64,000 nt of DNA, from positions 163,467 to 227,466 of the forward strand of contig NZ_LMUM01000028.1 of the NCBI RefSeq assembly GCF_009765985.1, given 5' to 3'. The stretch's first letter is position 1; every line of letters begins with the position of its first letter. Positions 19,383 to 27,175 of the stretch are shown here, piece after piece. The DNA comes from Acidobacterium sp. S8 (lineage in GTDB: Bacteria > Acidobacteriota > Terriglobia > Terriglobales > Acidobacteriaceae). Below the pieces are notes generated by a model that saw only the letters and a list, made by a program, of their open reading frames with translations, was not told the DNA's origin and did no database searches. The translations under genes and the position numbers were made by a program.

Positions 19383-19447
19383 CGGGTAGAAGCACCGGAA
19401 TTTAGCCCGGTGAAATCAGCGAGATATCCAGCGGGCTTCAGCCCCGG
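19383..19447 (+). repeat. REP-like palindromic repeat, copy 1
   Basis: Contains GGTAGAAGCACCGG ... TTTAGCCCGGTGAA, then a second hairpin CGGGCTTCAGCCCCGG. The first part matches the sequence at 22308-22339, including the GGTAGAAGCACC lead-in and the TTTAG centre. Paired short GC-rich hairpins of this kind resemble REP/BIME units. The copy sits in the leader of the TPR gene. Confidence 0.6.
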
Positions 19448-19524
19448 AAATTTCACTGTTACGAACGCAAATGATTTATGGAACGTCGTAGCAGCTCGCT
19501 TCTCGGCGATTAACAAGGTGAATT

Positions 19525-20943
19525 GTGAGCAAGAGGCCCTGGTTTCGGCTGTTGGTTTTTATTTCTCTGGTGTGCGCAGCGTTTGCGAAAGCGCAGAACA
19601 ATCAGAGCGAGAACCAGAAGCTGAATCTTCAGTTTCAGTCGGCAGTCGCCCAATACCATGCAGGAAACCTTGCGGAAGCAACAAGCCAACTGGAAGACCT
19701 TTTACCCCGCGCCCCAAAGAGCTTCGAGGTTCACGAGCTTTTAGGATTGGTTTACGCCGCGCAGTCGCAGGATGCAAAAGCCCTCGAACATCTCGAGACC
19801 GCCGTTCGATTGAAACCCGATTCCGCTCCCGCCAGAACAAATCTCGCCGCTACCCTCACCCGTCTTGGAAAGCTTGACTCAGCCGGAGAGCAATTTCAGA
19901 AAGCCCTGTCGCTGGAGCCGCAGAATTTTGACGCCAATCACAACCTCGGCGAGTTCTACATCCAGTCCAAAAAAATTAAGGAAGCAAGTCCTTATCTCGA
20001 ACGCGCCCAGCAAATCAATCCTGCTTCCTACGGCAATGGTTATGATCTGGCGCTCGCTTACTACCTCACAGGCAGGCTCGGCGAAGCAGAGAAGCTTGCT
20101 CAAAGCCTGCTACAGCAAAAGAACGTCGGTGAACTTCATAACCTCTTAGGCCAGATTTACGAGAAAGAAGGGAAATTCGTAGCCGCCGGCAACGAGTATG
20201 AAACTGCCGCTCATATGGATCCCAGTGAAGAAAACTTGTTTGACTGGGGCAGTGAGCTGCTTCTTCACCGCACCTATGAACCTGCGATCGAAGTCTTCAA
20301 GCAAGCTACGCTGCGTTATCCGGATTCACCCCGCCTAAAGATCGGCCTCGGAATGGCCCTTTATTCGCGGGGGCTTTATGACGAGTCGATCACTGCACTC
20401 CTCGCCGCATCCGACCTCAACCCCTCCGATCCTCGCTGCTATCTATTTCTTTCCAAGGCTTACGAGAGTTCTCCGAATCACGCAGAAGACGTCATCCAGA
20501 GATTCCGGCGCTATGCCGAACTTCAGCCCGGCAACGCGCTGGCTCAGTATTACTACGCGATGAGTTTATGGAAAGGAAAGCGATCCGAAAACTCGGGACT
20601 GGACCTTCACGAAGTAGAATCATTACTGCAAAAGGTAATCGCTCTGGATGAGAAGCTTCCCGAAGCCCACGTGCAGCTAGGCAATCTATATGCCGACCAA
20701 CACGAGTATGAGAAATCAATCCCCGAGTACACGCGCGCGTTGGAACTGGATCCGAATCTCCCGGATGCCCACTATCGTTTAGGAACAGACTATGTGCACC
20801 TCGGACAAAAGGACCGCGCACACAAAGAGTTCGATATGTACCAGCAGCTTCGGGCGCAACATATGGCCGAAGTCGACAAAGAGCGGGCAGAGGTGCAGCA
20901 ATTCGTGTATGCAGCGAAGTCAGCACCCTCCACCAAGCCTTGA
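19525..20943 (+). CDS. Exported TPR repeat protein, paralogue of the 7255 gene
   Basis: A 472-residue protein starting at GTG 19525, with AAGGTG ahead as ribosome binding site. A Sec signal peptide (WFRLLVFISLVCAAFAKAQ) is followed directly by TPR units, starting LNLQFQSAVAQYHAGNLAEA and running almost to the C-terminus. The last part is charged and helical (MAEVDKERAEVQQFV). It aligns along most of its length with the CnaB+TPR protein at 7255-8904 and shares the DPSEENxFxWGSELLLHR signature, but lacks the CnaB domain. It is probably a periplasmic protein-protein interaction scaffold. It follows the receptor in the same direction, so a joint role is plausible, although the hairpin at 19306 may split the transcripts. 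Confidence 0.87.
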   Translation: MSKRPWFRLLVFISLVCAAFAKAQNNQSENQKLNLQFQSAVAQYHAGNLAEATSQLEDLLPRAPKSFEVHELLGLVYAAQSQDAKALEHLETAVRLKPDSAPARTNLAATLTRLGKLDSAGEQFQKALSLEPQNFDANHNLGEFYIQSKKIKEASPYLERAQQINPASYGNGYDLALAYYLTGRLGEAEKLAQSLLQQKNVGELHNLLGQIYEKEGKFVAAGNEYETAAHMDPSEENLFDWGSELLLHRTYEPAIEVFKQATLRYPDSPRLKIGLGMALYSRGLYDESITALLAASDLNPSDPRCYLFLSKAYESSPNHAEDVIQRFRRYAELQPGNALAQYYYAMSLWKGKRSENSGLDLHEVESLLQKVIALDEKLPEAHVQLGNLYADQHEYEKSIPEYTRALELDPNLPDAHYRLGTDYVHLGQKDRAHKEFDMYQQLRAQHMAEVDKERAEVQQFVYAAKSAPSTKP

Positions 20944-20995
20944 TTCCGGCGCGATGAAGATTTAGCAACGGAACAAGCGGAACGATCGTAGTTTT

Positions 20996-22204
20996 ATGCT
21001 GCCAAGCAATCTCAAAGCCGAACAATTTTCCGGATATCCTCCCGAAGCGAAGAAACTGGTCGTGGCCCACCTGGCAGCGCTGCAGCAGCTCCCGCTTATC
21101 TTTGTGCCAAGCTTGCTTCGGGAAGTCATCGACTATGACTACAAGTTCCCGGCGGAACGCGCCGCCGTTGAGAGGGAACTGGCCAATCTAAGCTCTCTCT
21201 CCTCGGCTCAGATCAAAGACTGGTTTCAGGCATTCTCGCAATTCTCGCTGTCCCCTCAGCTCCAGCAATTCGACTGGGTCGATCAGCCTGCGCAGTTTGT
21301 AGAACAACTGTCGGCCTATCTCTGGAGCACGCATCAGATTGACGCCTTTCGCAAAGCAGCCGTGGACTACGCGAATCGCTTGCCGCAAGTACCTTCATCC
21401 GAACCGCTTCCCCTACGCAGACTCGGCATTGCAGTCATCGGACAAGGCGTTACCTCCTACGACGCGCCACTTTTCAGCAAGCTGCGCGAGCAGGGCACCC
21501 ATTTCACGCAAGTCAAGCCGGAGAAAGGATTGGAGCTGCTGCTGACTGCGGTCGCAGCTCGCGCGCAGGCGCATCCTGTCCGCTATGGCCATTGGTACGT
21601 CGATGGAGGACAGGAAGCCGATCACAGCCCGTTGCTCACGTGCGTCTCCTATCAGGCGCTGGAGCCCGTGCGCGCTGCCTTATTGAAAAACATGCAGGGC
21701 GAAATCGTACGGCCCGGTAATGGTCCCGAGGAGCTGCGTTCACATCTAGCCCGGCTATCGCCGGCGGATCTCGGCATGAACAATGCCGGAGATGCCGTGC
21801 TCGACCGCTTTCAAATCAAGATCCTCACAGAAGGCTCCGGAACCCAGATATTCAGCACCACCTTCGCTCAGTGGACGGCACGCGAAGCTCTGCGGCGAGC
21901 ACAGCCACTCACATTGATGGTTCGCTTCGCCCCGCGCCAACGGCAAAGGCCGATGAACGAGCTAATGACTGGCAGCAGCGCCAATCCCGAACTCGATTTC
22001 ACTGGCTCGCTGATCGACGCGGACATGGGTGCCTATTATCAATGGATAGACCAGCAGCGGCTCCCCGGCTCTGAGCAATCTTCGTTCCTCGCGTGGTTCG
22101 AAGGCCACAATCAGGCGCTTGTGGTTGCTCCATCGCTGCCTCGTGGCACAGAATCAAGTTCATCAATAGGTATGGGAGAGTTGCTTTCGCTCACAATTGG
22201 ATAA
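20996..22204 (+). CDS. Hypothetical protein, 402 residues, not recognised
   Basis: I do not recognise a family. It has no signal peptide or membrane helix and should be cytosolic. The first about 130 residues are helical (PEAKKLVVAHLAALQQLPLI, VEQLSAYLWSTHQIDAFRKA). The middle is alpha/beta-like (RRLGIAVIGQGVTSYD, PVRYGHWYVDGGQEAD). The C-terminal part contains FSTTFAQWTAREALRRAQ, LMVRFAPRQRQRPMNEL and SLIDADMGAYYQWIDQQRL, ending with a Ser-rich tail. Codon use and frame are clean with no competing frame, so it is very likely a real gene. It sits 53 nt after the TPR gene and 209 nt before a Tat-exported alkaline-phosphatase-fold protein. Confidence 0.8.
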   Translation: MLPSNLKAEQFSGYPPEAKKLVVAHLAALQQLPLIFVPSLLREVIDYDYKFPAERAAVERELANLSSLSSAQIKDWFQAFSQFSLSPQLQQFDWVDQPAQFVEQLSAYLWSTHQIDAFRKAAVDYANRLPQVPSSEPLPLRRLGIAVIGQGVTSYDAPLFSKLREQGTHFTQVKPEKGLELLLTAVAARAQAHPVRYGHWYVDGGQEADHSPLLTCVSYQALEPVRAALLKNMQGEIVRPGNGPEELRSHLARLSPADLGMNNAGDAVLDRFQIKILTEGSGTQIFSTTFAQWTAREALRRAQPLTLMVRFAPRQRQRPMNELMTGSSANPELDFTGSLIDADMGAYYQWIDQQRLPGSEQSSFLAWFEGHNQALVVAPSLPRGTESSSSIGMGELLSLTIG

Positions 22205-22307
22205 AAATACACTCAGTGGACCCCCACCGAGAGAAGGAATGATCGCAATGCAGTTGAATGTTAAGTCAATTTAGTGGTTGCTGTAACCTGCAAGCTTGTA
22301 AGGACAT

Positions 22308-22375
22308 CGGTAGAAGCACCCGGCCTTTAGGCCGGTGAATAAGGTCGCAACGCAGAAAGGGCCTTTAGGCACGGA
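22308..22375 (+). repeat. REP-like palindromic repeat, copy 2
   Basis: Holds GGTAGAAGCACC followed by a CCGGCC-TTTA-GGCCGG hairpin and then a related GGGCCTTTAGGCACGG unit. It corresponds to copy 1 at 19383-19447, with about 20 nt of different DNA between the two hairpins. It lies in the leader of the gene at 22414. Confidence 0.6.
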
Positions 22376-22413
22376 CTTATAGCAGCAGCGAAGGTGCTCC
22401 AGGTGGACCTAAA

Positions 22414-23577
22414 TTGAAGTTCAGAAGTGATCTCAATCCGCGTGAACAAGCGCAGGCGCTGGCCTGGAGTCGACGTGATTTTCTGCGATCCAGCATTGGG
22501 GTTGCCGCCGCATCGTCGATGTTCAGCTTCGCACCGCTGTCCGCCTTGGCTCAGCTGAAAAATCAAAAAGTGGTCGTTGTAACTTTTGGCGGAGGAGCGC
22601 GCGACGAGGAGACCTTCGCCCCGGCAGGCCAGGAAAATATCCCCAACCTGCTCAAAACTCTCTTCCCGCAATCCACGCTTTACACGCAGGTCGTCAATCG
22701 CGGAATCCTCGGGCACTACGTTGCCACCGCAAGCCTGGCAACAGGCGTGTACGAGACATTCAATAATTTTGCAACCGTGCCGCCGCAGAATCCGACAATC
22801 TTCGAATACTTCCGCAAAGACCTCAAGCGGCCGCTGAATGATGCCTGGGTAGTCGCGCCCAGCAATGGCTTCAATCGCATTGGCGAAAGCAGTAATCGAT
22901 CTTATGGTGCGGGCCTTGGCGCCGGGGTCATCTTACCGAAACACCTGCTGCAGGCTTCATTACCCACAGGTAGTTCTACCGATTACTCCCACCTCCTGCG
23001 CGACAACTATGAGACGCCTTTCTACACTCCTGAACTCGCCGGCAACGAGTTGCAGATGCAGCATCTTGAACAAATTCTCAAGCTGTCAGTGAATGATTTC
23101 GTCCATCACGCGCTCAGCCTCGCCAGCCCCGACGAGCTTTCCGTATATATCGCGAAACAATTGATGAGGCAGATGGCGCCCAGTCTTCTGTGGATCACGC
23201 TGCACGATATCGACATCGCCCATTCCGGAGCTTATTCGCTCTATATTGACGGCATCCAGCGCTCCGACCGCCTCTGCGCCGAGATATGGAAAACAATCCA
23301 GGCTGAGCCGGAATATAAAGACCGCACAACCATGTTCATCCTCCCCGACTTCGGACGCGACTCCGATATGGATGCGAGTGGCAATGGTTTCCAACATCAT
23401 CGCACCGGCGATGCGCTCTCACGCACCACATGGATGATGGTTCTCGGCCCCGACACTCGGCAGGGAATTGTCATCGATCGTCCCATCGAATCGGTCGACC
23501 TGGTGCCGACCATTGGCGCAAGGCTCGGTTTCGATGCGCGCTTCAGCCAGGGCAAACCGCTTACCGAGATCGCATAG
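22414..23577 (+). CDS. Tat-exported alkaline-phosphatase-superfamily protein
   Basis: A 387-residue protein with a TTG start at 22414, preceded by AGGTGG at 7 nt spacing. Residues 1-45 hold a twin-arginine signal (SRRDFLRSSIGVAAASS, cleavage near ALAQ). The mature protein has features of the alkaline phosphatase / sulfatase / DUF1501 fold: an opening strand KVVVVTFGGGARDEETF, the NIPNLLKTLFPQSTLY helix-strand unit, a late FILPDFGRDSDMD strand followed by HHRTGD, and SVDLVPTIGARLGF near the end. These positions resemble the metal-binding D..H of the superfamily, but the usual nucleophile context is not obvious, so catalytic activity is uncertain. It is probably cotranscribed with the preceding unknown gene. 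Confidence 0.75.
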   Translation: MKFRSDLNPREQAQALAWSRRDFLRSSIGVAAASSMFSFAPLSALAQLKNQKVVVVTFGGGARDEETFAPAGQENIPNLLKTLFPQSTLYTQVVNRGILGHYVATASLATGVYETFNNFATVPPQNPTIFEYFRKDLKRPLNDAWVVAPSNGFNRIGESSNRSYGAGLGAGVILPKHLLQASLPTGSSTDYSHLLRDNYETPFYTPELAGNELQMQHLEQILKLSVNDFVHHALSLASPDELSVYIAKQLMRQMAPSLLWITLHDIDIAHSGAYSLYIDGIQRSDRLCAEIWKTIQAEPEYKDRTTMFILPDFGRDSDMDASGNGFQHHRTGDALSRTTWMMVLGPDTRQGIVIDRPIESVDLVPTIGARLGFDARFSQGKPLTEIA

Positions 23578-23584
23578 ATAAGCT

Positions 23585-23962
23585 TCAGGAGCACACGCGG
23601 GCAAGCGTTACACCGCACCACACCGCAGCCAGGCCCAGGATGCAGCTCAGTGCAACATAAAGTCCCGCCAGCAGGAACGCGCCCAGTTCCAGATGAGCAA
23701 ATGTCTCCCACTCAAAAGTGGAAAATGTGCTGTATGCACCGATAAAGCCAATCGGAATCAGAAATCTCCAAGCGGGATGCGCTTCCGGCCGGCTGTCCAG
23801 CAGAGTGAGTGAAAATCCAAGAACCAGGCACGCAGACATATTGACGAGAAACGTTCCATAGGGAAGCTTCGTCCCCATGCGATTCGCAACAACAGTCGCA
23901 ACCCAATAGCGGGTAAGCGAACCGAGCGCACCGCCGGCGGCTATATAAAAATAGTTTTGCAA
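23585..23962 (-). CDS. crcB: Fluoride ion channel/exporter CrcB (Fluc)
   Basis: A 125-residue four-helix membrane protein that exports F-. I chose the TTG at 23962: AAGGAG lies 7 nt ahead, the protein then begins LQNYFYIAAGGALGSLTRYW, and its length equals the usual Fluc subunit. A longer frame from 24058 would translate the riboswitch. Seen: GGALGSLTRYW, the YGTFLVNMSACLVLGF helix with the Asn conserved in Fluc channels, and GAYSTFSTFEWE, which carries the paired Phe residues of the Fluc pore. Fluc works as an antiparallel dimer. Expression should be switched on by fluoride through the aptamer just upstream. It converges with the Tat-exported protein gene. Confidence 0.95.
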   Translation of the reverse strand: MQNYFYIAAGGALGSLTRYWVATVVANRMGTKLPYGTFLVNMSACLVLGFSLTLLDSRPEAHPAWRFLIPIGFIGAYSTFSTFEWETFAHLELGAFLLAGLYVALSCILGLAAVWCGVTLARVCS

Positions 23963-24023
23963 ATGAGCTTCTCCTTCCTGCTCAACAAAAACAAGTTTTG
24001 AGGAAACTCGCCGGGACGATACA

Positions 24024-24105
24024 ACTCCTGGACAGGGTTTCCTGTCAGGAGTCATCATCTGTCCGGCCGTTAGGAAGGACAGCGGTTTGGGTGAACTCCT
24101 TCACC
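24024..24105 (-). promoter_or_regulatory. Fluoride riboswitch (crcB motif)
   Basis: Read on the minus strand from 24105, the sequence is GGTGAAGGAGTTCACC, then CAAACCGC, a GTCC...GGAC stem, and GATGATGACTCCTGA. These are the conserved blocks of the crcB/fluoride aptamer: P1 with GUUC, the AAACCGC loop, and the terminal UGAUGACUCCU. The 3' end of the aptamer also forms one arm of a second hairpin (24024-24052, about 12 bp with one bulge), which would be the mutually exclusive expression platform. It leads straight into crcB. Confidence 0.93.
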
Positions 24106-24152
24106 ACAACTGCTTAGTTTTATAGTTACGCGCCTGCGGGAAACTGTCAAGA

Positions 24153-24188
24153 AACAGAAAAGCACGGCCTGAGCCGCGCCTTTCTGTT
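24153..24188 (-). terminator. Terminator behind the cytosolic cyclophilin gene
   Basis: A 16-bp stem with a 4-nt loop (AACAGAAAGGCGCGGC on the minus strand and its partner). Two positions are G-U pairs only in minus-strand RNA, which suggests function in that direction. T-rich DNA follows. It lies between the cyclophilin stop (24306) and the riboswitch. Confidence 0.7.
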
Positions 24189-24226
24189 CTACACCTTACT
24201 TCTATGCCATTGCGAAAATAGAGAAA

Positions 24227-24260
24227 CGTCATTCTGAGCGTAGCGAAGGATTCTTCCTCC
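24227..24260 (+). repeat. CGTCATTCTGAGC-type dispersed repeat (half copy)
   Basis: CGTCATTCTGAGCGTAGCGA followed by AGGATTCTTCCTCC. The same CGTCATTCTGAGC core occurs as an inverted pair at 44781-44858. This copy lies just downstream of the leftward cyclophilin gene. Confidence 0.55.
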
Positions 24261-24305
24261 ACGGTCGTCAAATGCCGACAGTCGTAAGCTATATAAGAAA
24301 ATGTC

Positions 24306-24836
24306 CTAAGCGACGCGCTCAATCACCAGCGATTCAATCGTGATCGGTGTCTTCGGCTTGTCCTGTGCGGCGCGCGCGACCTTTGAAATCTTATCGGCCA
24401 CATCCTGGCCTTCCACCACTTCACCAAAGATCGTGTGATTACCGGTCAGCCATTGTGTCGGTGCGACCGTGATGAAGAACTGCGATCCATTCGTATTCGG
24501 TCCTGCATTCGCCATTGCCAGCTTGCCCTTGGCGTCAAATTTGTGTGGCGAGCCCTTTGTCTCGTCCTCAAATTTGTAGCCCGGTCCGCCAAAGCCCGAT
24601 CCAGCCGGATCGCCGCCCTGAATCATGAAGTCAGGAATTACGCGATGAAAAATCGTGCCATCAAACAGCCTGTCATTGCTCTTCTTGTTCGTAACAGGAT
24701 GCGTCCACTCACGCGAGCCTTCTGCCAACTCAATAAAATTGGCAACAGTCTTCGGCGCCTCTTTCTCAAAAAGACGGCACACAATCGTACCTTCGCTGGT
24801 GTTGAAAATTGCATATGTTCCGGTAGAACGAGCCAT
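24306..24836 (-). CDS. Peptidyl-prolyl cis-trans isomerase, cyclophilin type (cytosolic)
   Basis: A 176-residue cyclophilin that isomerises Xaa-Pro bonds. Seen: EGTIVCRLFEKEAPKTVANF, the active-site FHRVIPDFMIQGGDP with the catalytic Arg, GSGFGGPGYKFEDE, LAMANAGPNTNGSQFFIT, and NHTIFGEVVEGQDV. It has no signal peptide, so it should be cytosolic. The following gene on the same strand (24917-25663) encodes an exported paralogue. A hairpin terminator follows at 24153-24188. The exact symbol (ppiA or ppiB) cannot be assigned. Confidence 0.93.
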   Translation of the reverse strand: MARSTGTYAIFNTSEGTIVCRLFEKEAPKTVANFIELAEGSREWTHPVTNKKSNDRLFDGTIFHRVIPDFMIQGGDPAGSGFGGPGYKFEDETKGSPHKFDAKGKLAMANAGPNTNGSQFFITVAPTQWLTGNHTIFGEVVEGQDVADKISKVARAAQDKPKTPITIESLVIERVA

Positions 24837-24876
24837 GTTTTACTCCTTTGAATATTCCTCGTGAATTAGAAACCGT

Positions 24877-24913
24877 GGATGTCCCACTCTTTGCACAACG
24901 AAGGGTGGGATCG
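24877..24913 (+). repeat. Degenerate CCTTTCGC-type palindromic repeat
   Basis: GTCCCACTCTTTGCACAACG followed by AAGGGTGGGATC, between the two cyclophilin genes. It resembles the better copies at 25800, 52997 and 54434, but the central hairpin has decayed. Confidence 0.4.
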
Positions 24914-24916
24914 AAA

Positions 24917-25663
24917 CTATTTCGATGTTGTAGATGCAGGAGTCGCAGGCAACGGCGGCAGCGGTTGCCCTTCCGGCACAATAGTTACCTTCTTCAGAAT
25001 CACAGGATCAGTCGGCTTGTCATTCTCGTCGCGCTCCACGCGCGCAATCGACTTCACCACCAGCACGCTCGAATCATCGCACTGCCCAAAAATCGTGTGC
25101 TTCTGGTCCAGATGCTCCGTCGGAACCTCCGTAACAAAGAACTGCGAGCCATTCGTATTCGGTCCCGAATTTGCCATCGCCAATCGTCCCGGCACATCGA
25201 AGTTTAGGTTCGGATCGAACTCATCCTCAAACATATATCCCGGATCGCCCATCCCCGTCGCCGTCGGATCGCCGCCCTGAATCATGAAATCCGGAATCAC
25301 GCGATGAAACTGCGTGCCGTCATACAGCGGCTTGTTGTGCATCTTCTGGTGCGTCGTCGGATCGGTCCAGTCTTTCGTTCCTTGCGCCAGCCCGATAAAA
25401 TTCGCCACCGTCTTCGGTGCTTCCTTCGCGAACAGCTTGCAGGTAATGCGGCCCATGCTGGTATCCAGCACCGCCGTCGGTCCCGTAGGCTGTGGACTCA
25501 CATGCACCTGCGTTCCCGGTGAATCCGGCAAGTCCTGGCTGCTCGAAGCGGGAGGTGTCGCAGGTGGAGTACTAGGAGGCGGCGTAGCTTCCTGAGCGAA
25601 GCCAGTACAAATAAGAGCGGAAGAAAAGACAGCGAGCGAGGCGAGGCGAGCGAGTACGTTCAT
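24917..25663 (-). CDS. Peptidyl-prolyl cis-trans isomerase, cyclophilin type (exported)
   Basis: A 248-residue cyclophilin with an N-terminal export signal. The ATG at 25663 is preferred: it begins MNVLARLASLAVFSSALICT and cleaves near TGFAQ, and the longer frame would start at a TTG four codons upstream. The Cys in ICTGFAQ is not a good lipobox. A proline/threonine-rich spacer (about residues 25-65) separates the signal from the catalytic domain, which has FHRVIPDFMIQGGDPTATG, LAMANSGPNTNGSQFFVTE and HTIFGQCDDSSV. It should act as a periplasmic folding factor. It arose by duplication with the neighbouring cytosolic cyclophilin, with which it may share a transcript. Confidence 0.91.
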   Translation of the reverse strand: MNVLARLASLAVFSSALICTGFAQEATPPPSTPPATPPASSSQDLPDSPGTQVHVSPQPTGPTAVLDTSMGRITCKLFAKEAPKTVANFIGLAQGTKDWTDPTTHQKMHNKPLYDGTQFHRVIPDFMIQGGDPTATGMGDPGYMFEDEFDPNLNFDVPGRLAMANSGPNTNGSQFFVTEVPTEHLDQKHTIFGQCDDSSVLVVKSIARVERDENDKPTDPVILKKVTIVPEGQPLPPLPATPASTTSK

Positions 25664-25799
25664 GCAGTTTCCCAATGGTTAGGGTACAGCATCGCCGCAG
25701 GAAGTGAAAACCACGCACCCCACGAAGAATCGTCCTCTAAGAATTGCCATCCTGAGTGCAGCGAACTATCTCTTCCGCCTCGACTGGCAACACAAGCCC

Positions 25800-25840
25800 G
25801 GGTGCCCCATCCTTTCGCGTTTTGTGCGAAAGGGTGGGAT
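25800..25840 (-). repeat. CCTTTCGC-type palindromic repeat
   Basis: GGGTGCCCCATCCTTTCGCG, a short T-rich loop, then GCGAAAGGGTGGGAT. It is the reverse orientation of the copies at 52997-53035 and 54434-54474. It sits between the exported dipeptidase and the exported cyclophilin genes. Confidence 0.75.
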
Positions 25841-25861
25841 ACAAAGCCATCTAACACCCAA

Positions 25862-27175
25862 TCAATTCTTCTTAAACGGCTGCGACTCCCCGATCTTAGG
25901 CCGCGTTCCCGCTTCAGCCTGCAACCGCTTCGCAGTACCCTCCACCTCACGAAACACCCTCAGCAAATTTCCGCCAAGAATCTTGTCGCAATCCGCAGCC
26001 GAATATCCGCGAGCCATTAGCGCCTGCGTAATCTTCGGCAGATCGGCAGCCGAATCAATCCCTTCCGGCAACTGTCCTGACACGCCATCGAAATCCGACC
26101 CAAGCCCCACATGATCCACACCAGCAACCTTGGCAATGTGATCAATGTGATCGATCAACGCGCTCAACGGCGGCCGCGGAATCTTATTCGCATACTGTTC
26201 CTCTAGCTTCTCCAGATCGCCATAGGTGACCTGCTTACCATCCTTCGCGTACTGCGCCTTCAAATCGTCCGTAGCCTTCTTTACCTCGGCCTCCTGCGCA
26301 TGCGCGGCATCGCGGTACGCCTGGCTGATGAACGCCGAATAGTAGTTCACCATCACCACGCCGCCTTTGCTGGTCGGGCCGCCGCTGCGAGCCACCGCGC
26401 GCAGCATGTCATCCGTCATGTTGCGTGGAGCGTTCGTAATTGCACGCGCCGACGAGTGCGAAGCAATCACCGGAGCACGCGACGTAATCACCGCGCGATA
26501 AAACGTCTTGTCCGAGACGTGCGAGATATCCACCATCATCCCCAGCCGGTTCATCTCGTACACCACGTCCTTGCCGAAATCCGTCAGCCCATCCTGCGTA
26601 TGGTGTACCTTCTCGTTGTCTGCATCGCCCGAAGAATCCGCCCAGTCATTCGAGTTCGACCACGTCAGCGTCATATACCGCACGCCCAGCCGATAGTAGT
26701 CGCGCAGCAGACCCAGCGAATTTTCAATCGAGTGCCCGCCTTCAATCCCCATCAACGCCGCCAGTTTATGTTCCCGATGCGCCTTCTCAATATCCGCAGG
26801 CGAATACGCCATCATCATCTGATCCGGATGCTTCGCCGCCTGCTGGTACACCGCATCGATCAGTTCCAGCGTCCGCTTCGCATACTGGCCCTTGTAAAGA
26901 TCAGGCTCTACCCAGATCGAAAAGAACTCCGCACCCAGGTTGCCCTTCTTCGCCGACTCAAGATTCAGCTGGCCGCCGTTCAGCGGATCGGCAAGATCAT
27001 AATTCTCATCCACCAGCCGCTGCGTCGTGTCAGCGTGTGTATCAATCACAATCGCATTGCGGTGAACCGTCAGCGGGTCAGCGGCAGATTTTTTCACGGT
27101 CGTCTTAGCGGTTGTCTGAGCAGCCAAAGGCAGCGTGGAAGCAAGAAGAATAATAGCGGCATATCTGGTTTTCAT
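25862..27175 (-). CDS. Membrane dipeptidase (peptidase family M19), exported
   Basis: A 437-residue zinc dipeptidase of the renal dipeptidase family. The ATG at 27175 gives a clean signal peptide (TRYAAIILLASTLPLAAQ); the frame extends 26 codons upstream without good start features. Seen: the HxD zinc ligands in VIDTHADTTQRLVD, the bridging Glu in LMGIEGGHSIEN, VDISHVSDKTF and IASHSSARAI with the C-terminal-side His ligands, and VGLGSDFDGVSG. All the expected metal ligands appear to be present. It should hydrolyse dipeptides (possibly including D-residues or beta-lactam-like substrates) in the periplasm. It is divergent from the DDAH-like gene. Confidence 0.92.
   Translation of the reverse strand: MKTRYAAIILLASTLPLAAQTTAKTTVKKSAADPLTVHRNAIVIDTHADTTQRLVDENYDLADPLNGGQLNLESAKKGNLGAEFFSIWVEPDLYKGQYAKRTLELIDAVYQQAAKHPDQMMMAYSPADIEKAHREHKLAALMGIEGGHSIENSLGLLRDYYRLGVRYMTLTWSNSNDWADSSGDADNEKVHHTQDGLTDFGKDVVYEMNRLGMMVDISHVSDKTFYRAVITSRAPVIASHSSARAITNAPRNMTDDMLRAVARSGGPTSKGGVVMVNYYSAFISQAYRDAAHAQEAEVKKATDDLKAQYAKDGKQVTYGDLEKLEEQYANKIPRPPLSALIDHIDHIAKVAGVDHVGLGSDFDGVSGQLPEGIDSAADLPKITQALMARGYSAADCDKILGGNLLRVFREVEGTAKRLQAEAGTRPKIGESQPFKKN

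Noticed and set aside
23963-24058. A 157-residue CrcB starting at 24058.
   Set aside because: This would translate the fluoride aptamer; TTG 23962 has AAGGAG at 7 nt and gives the standard length.
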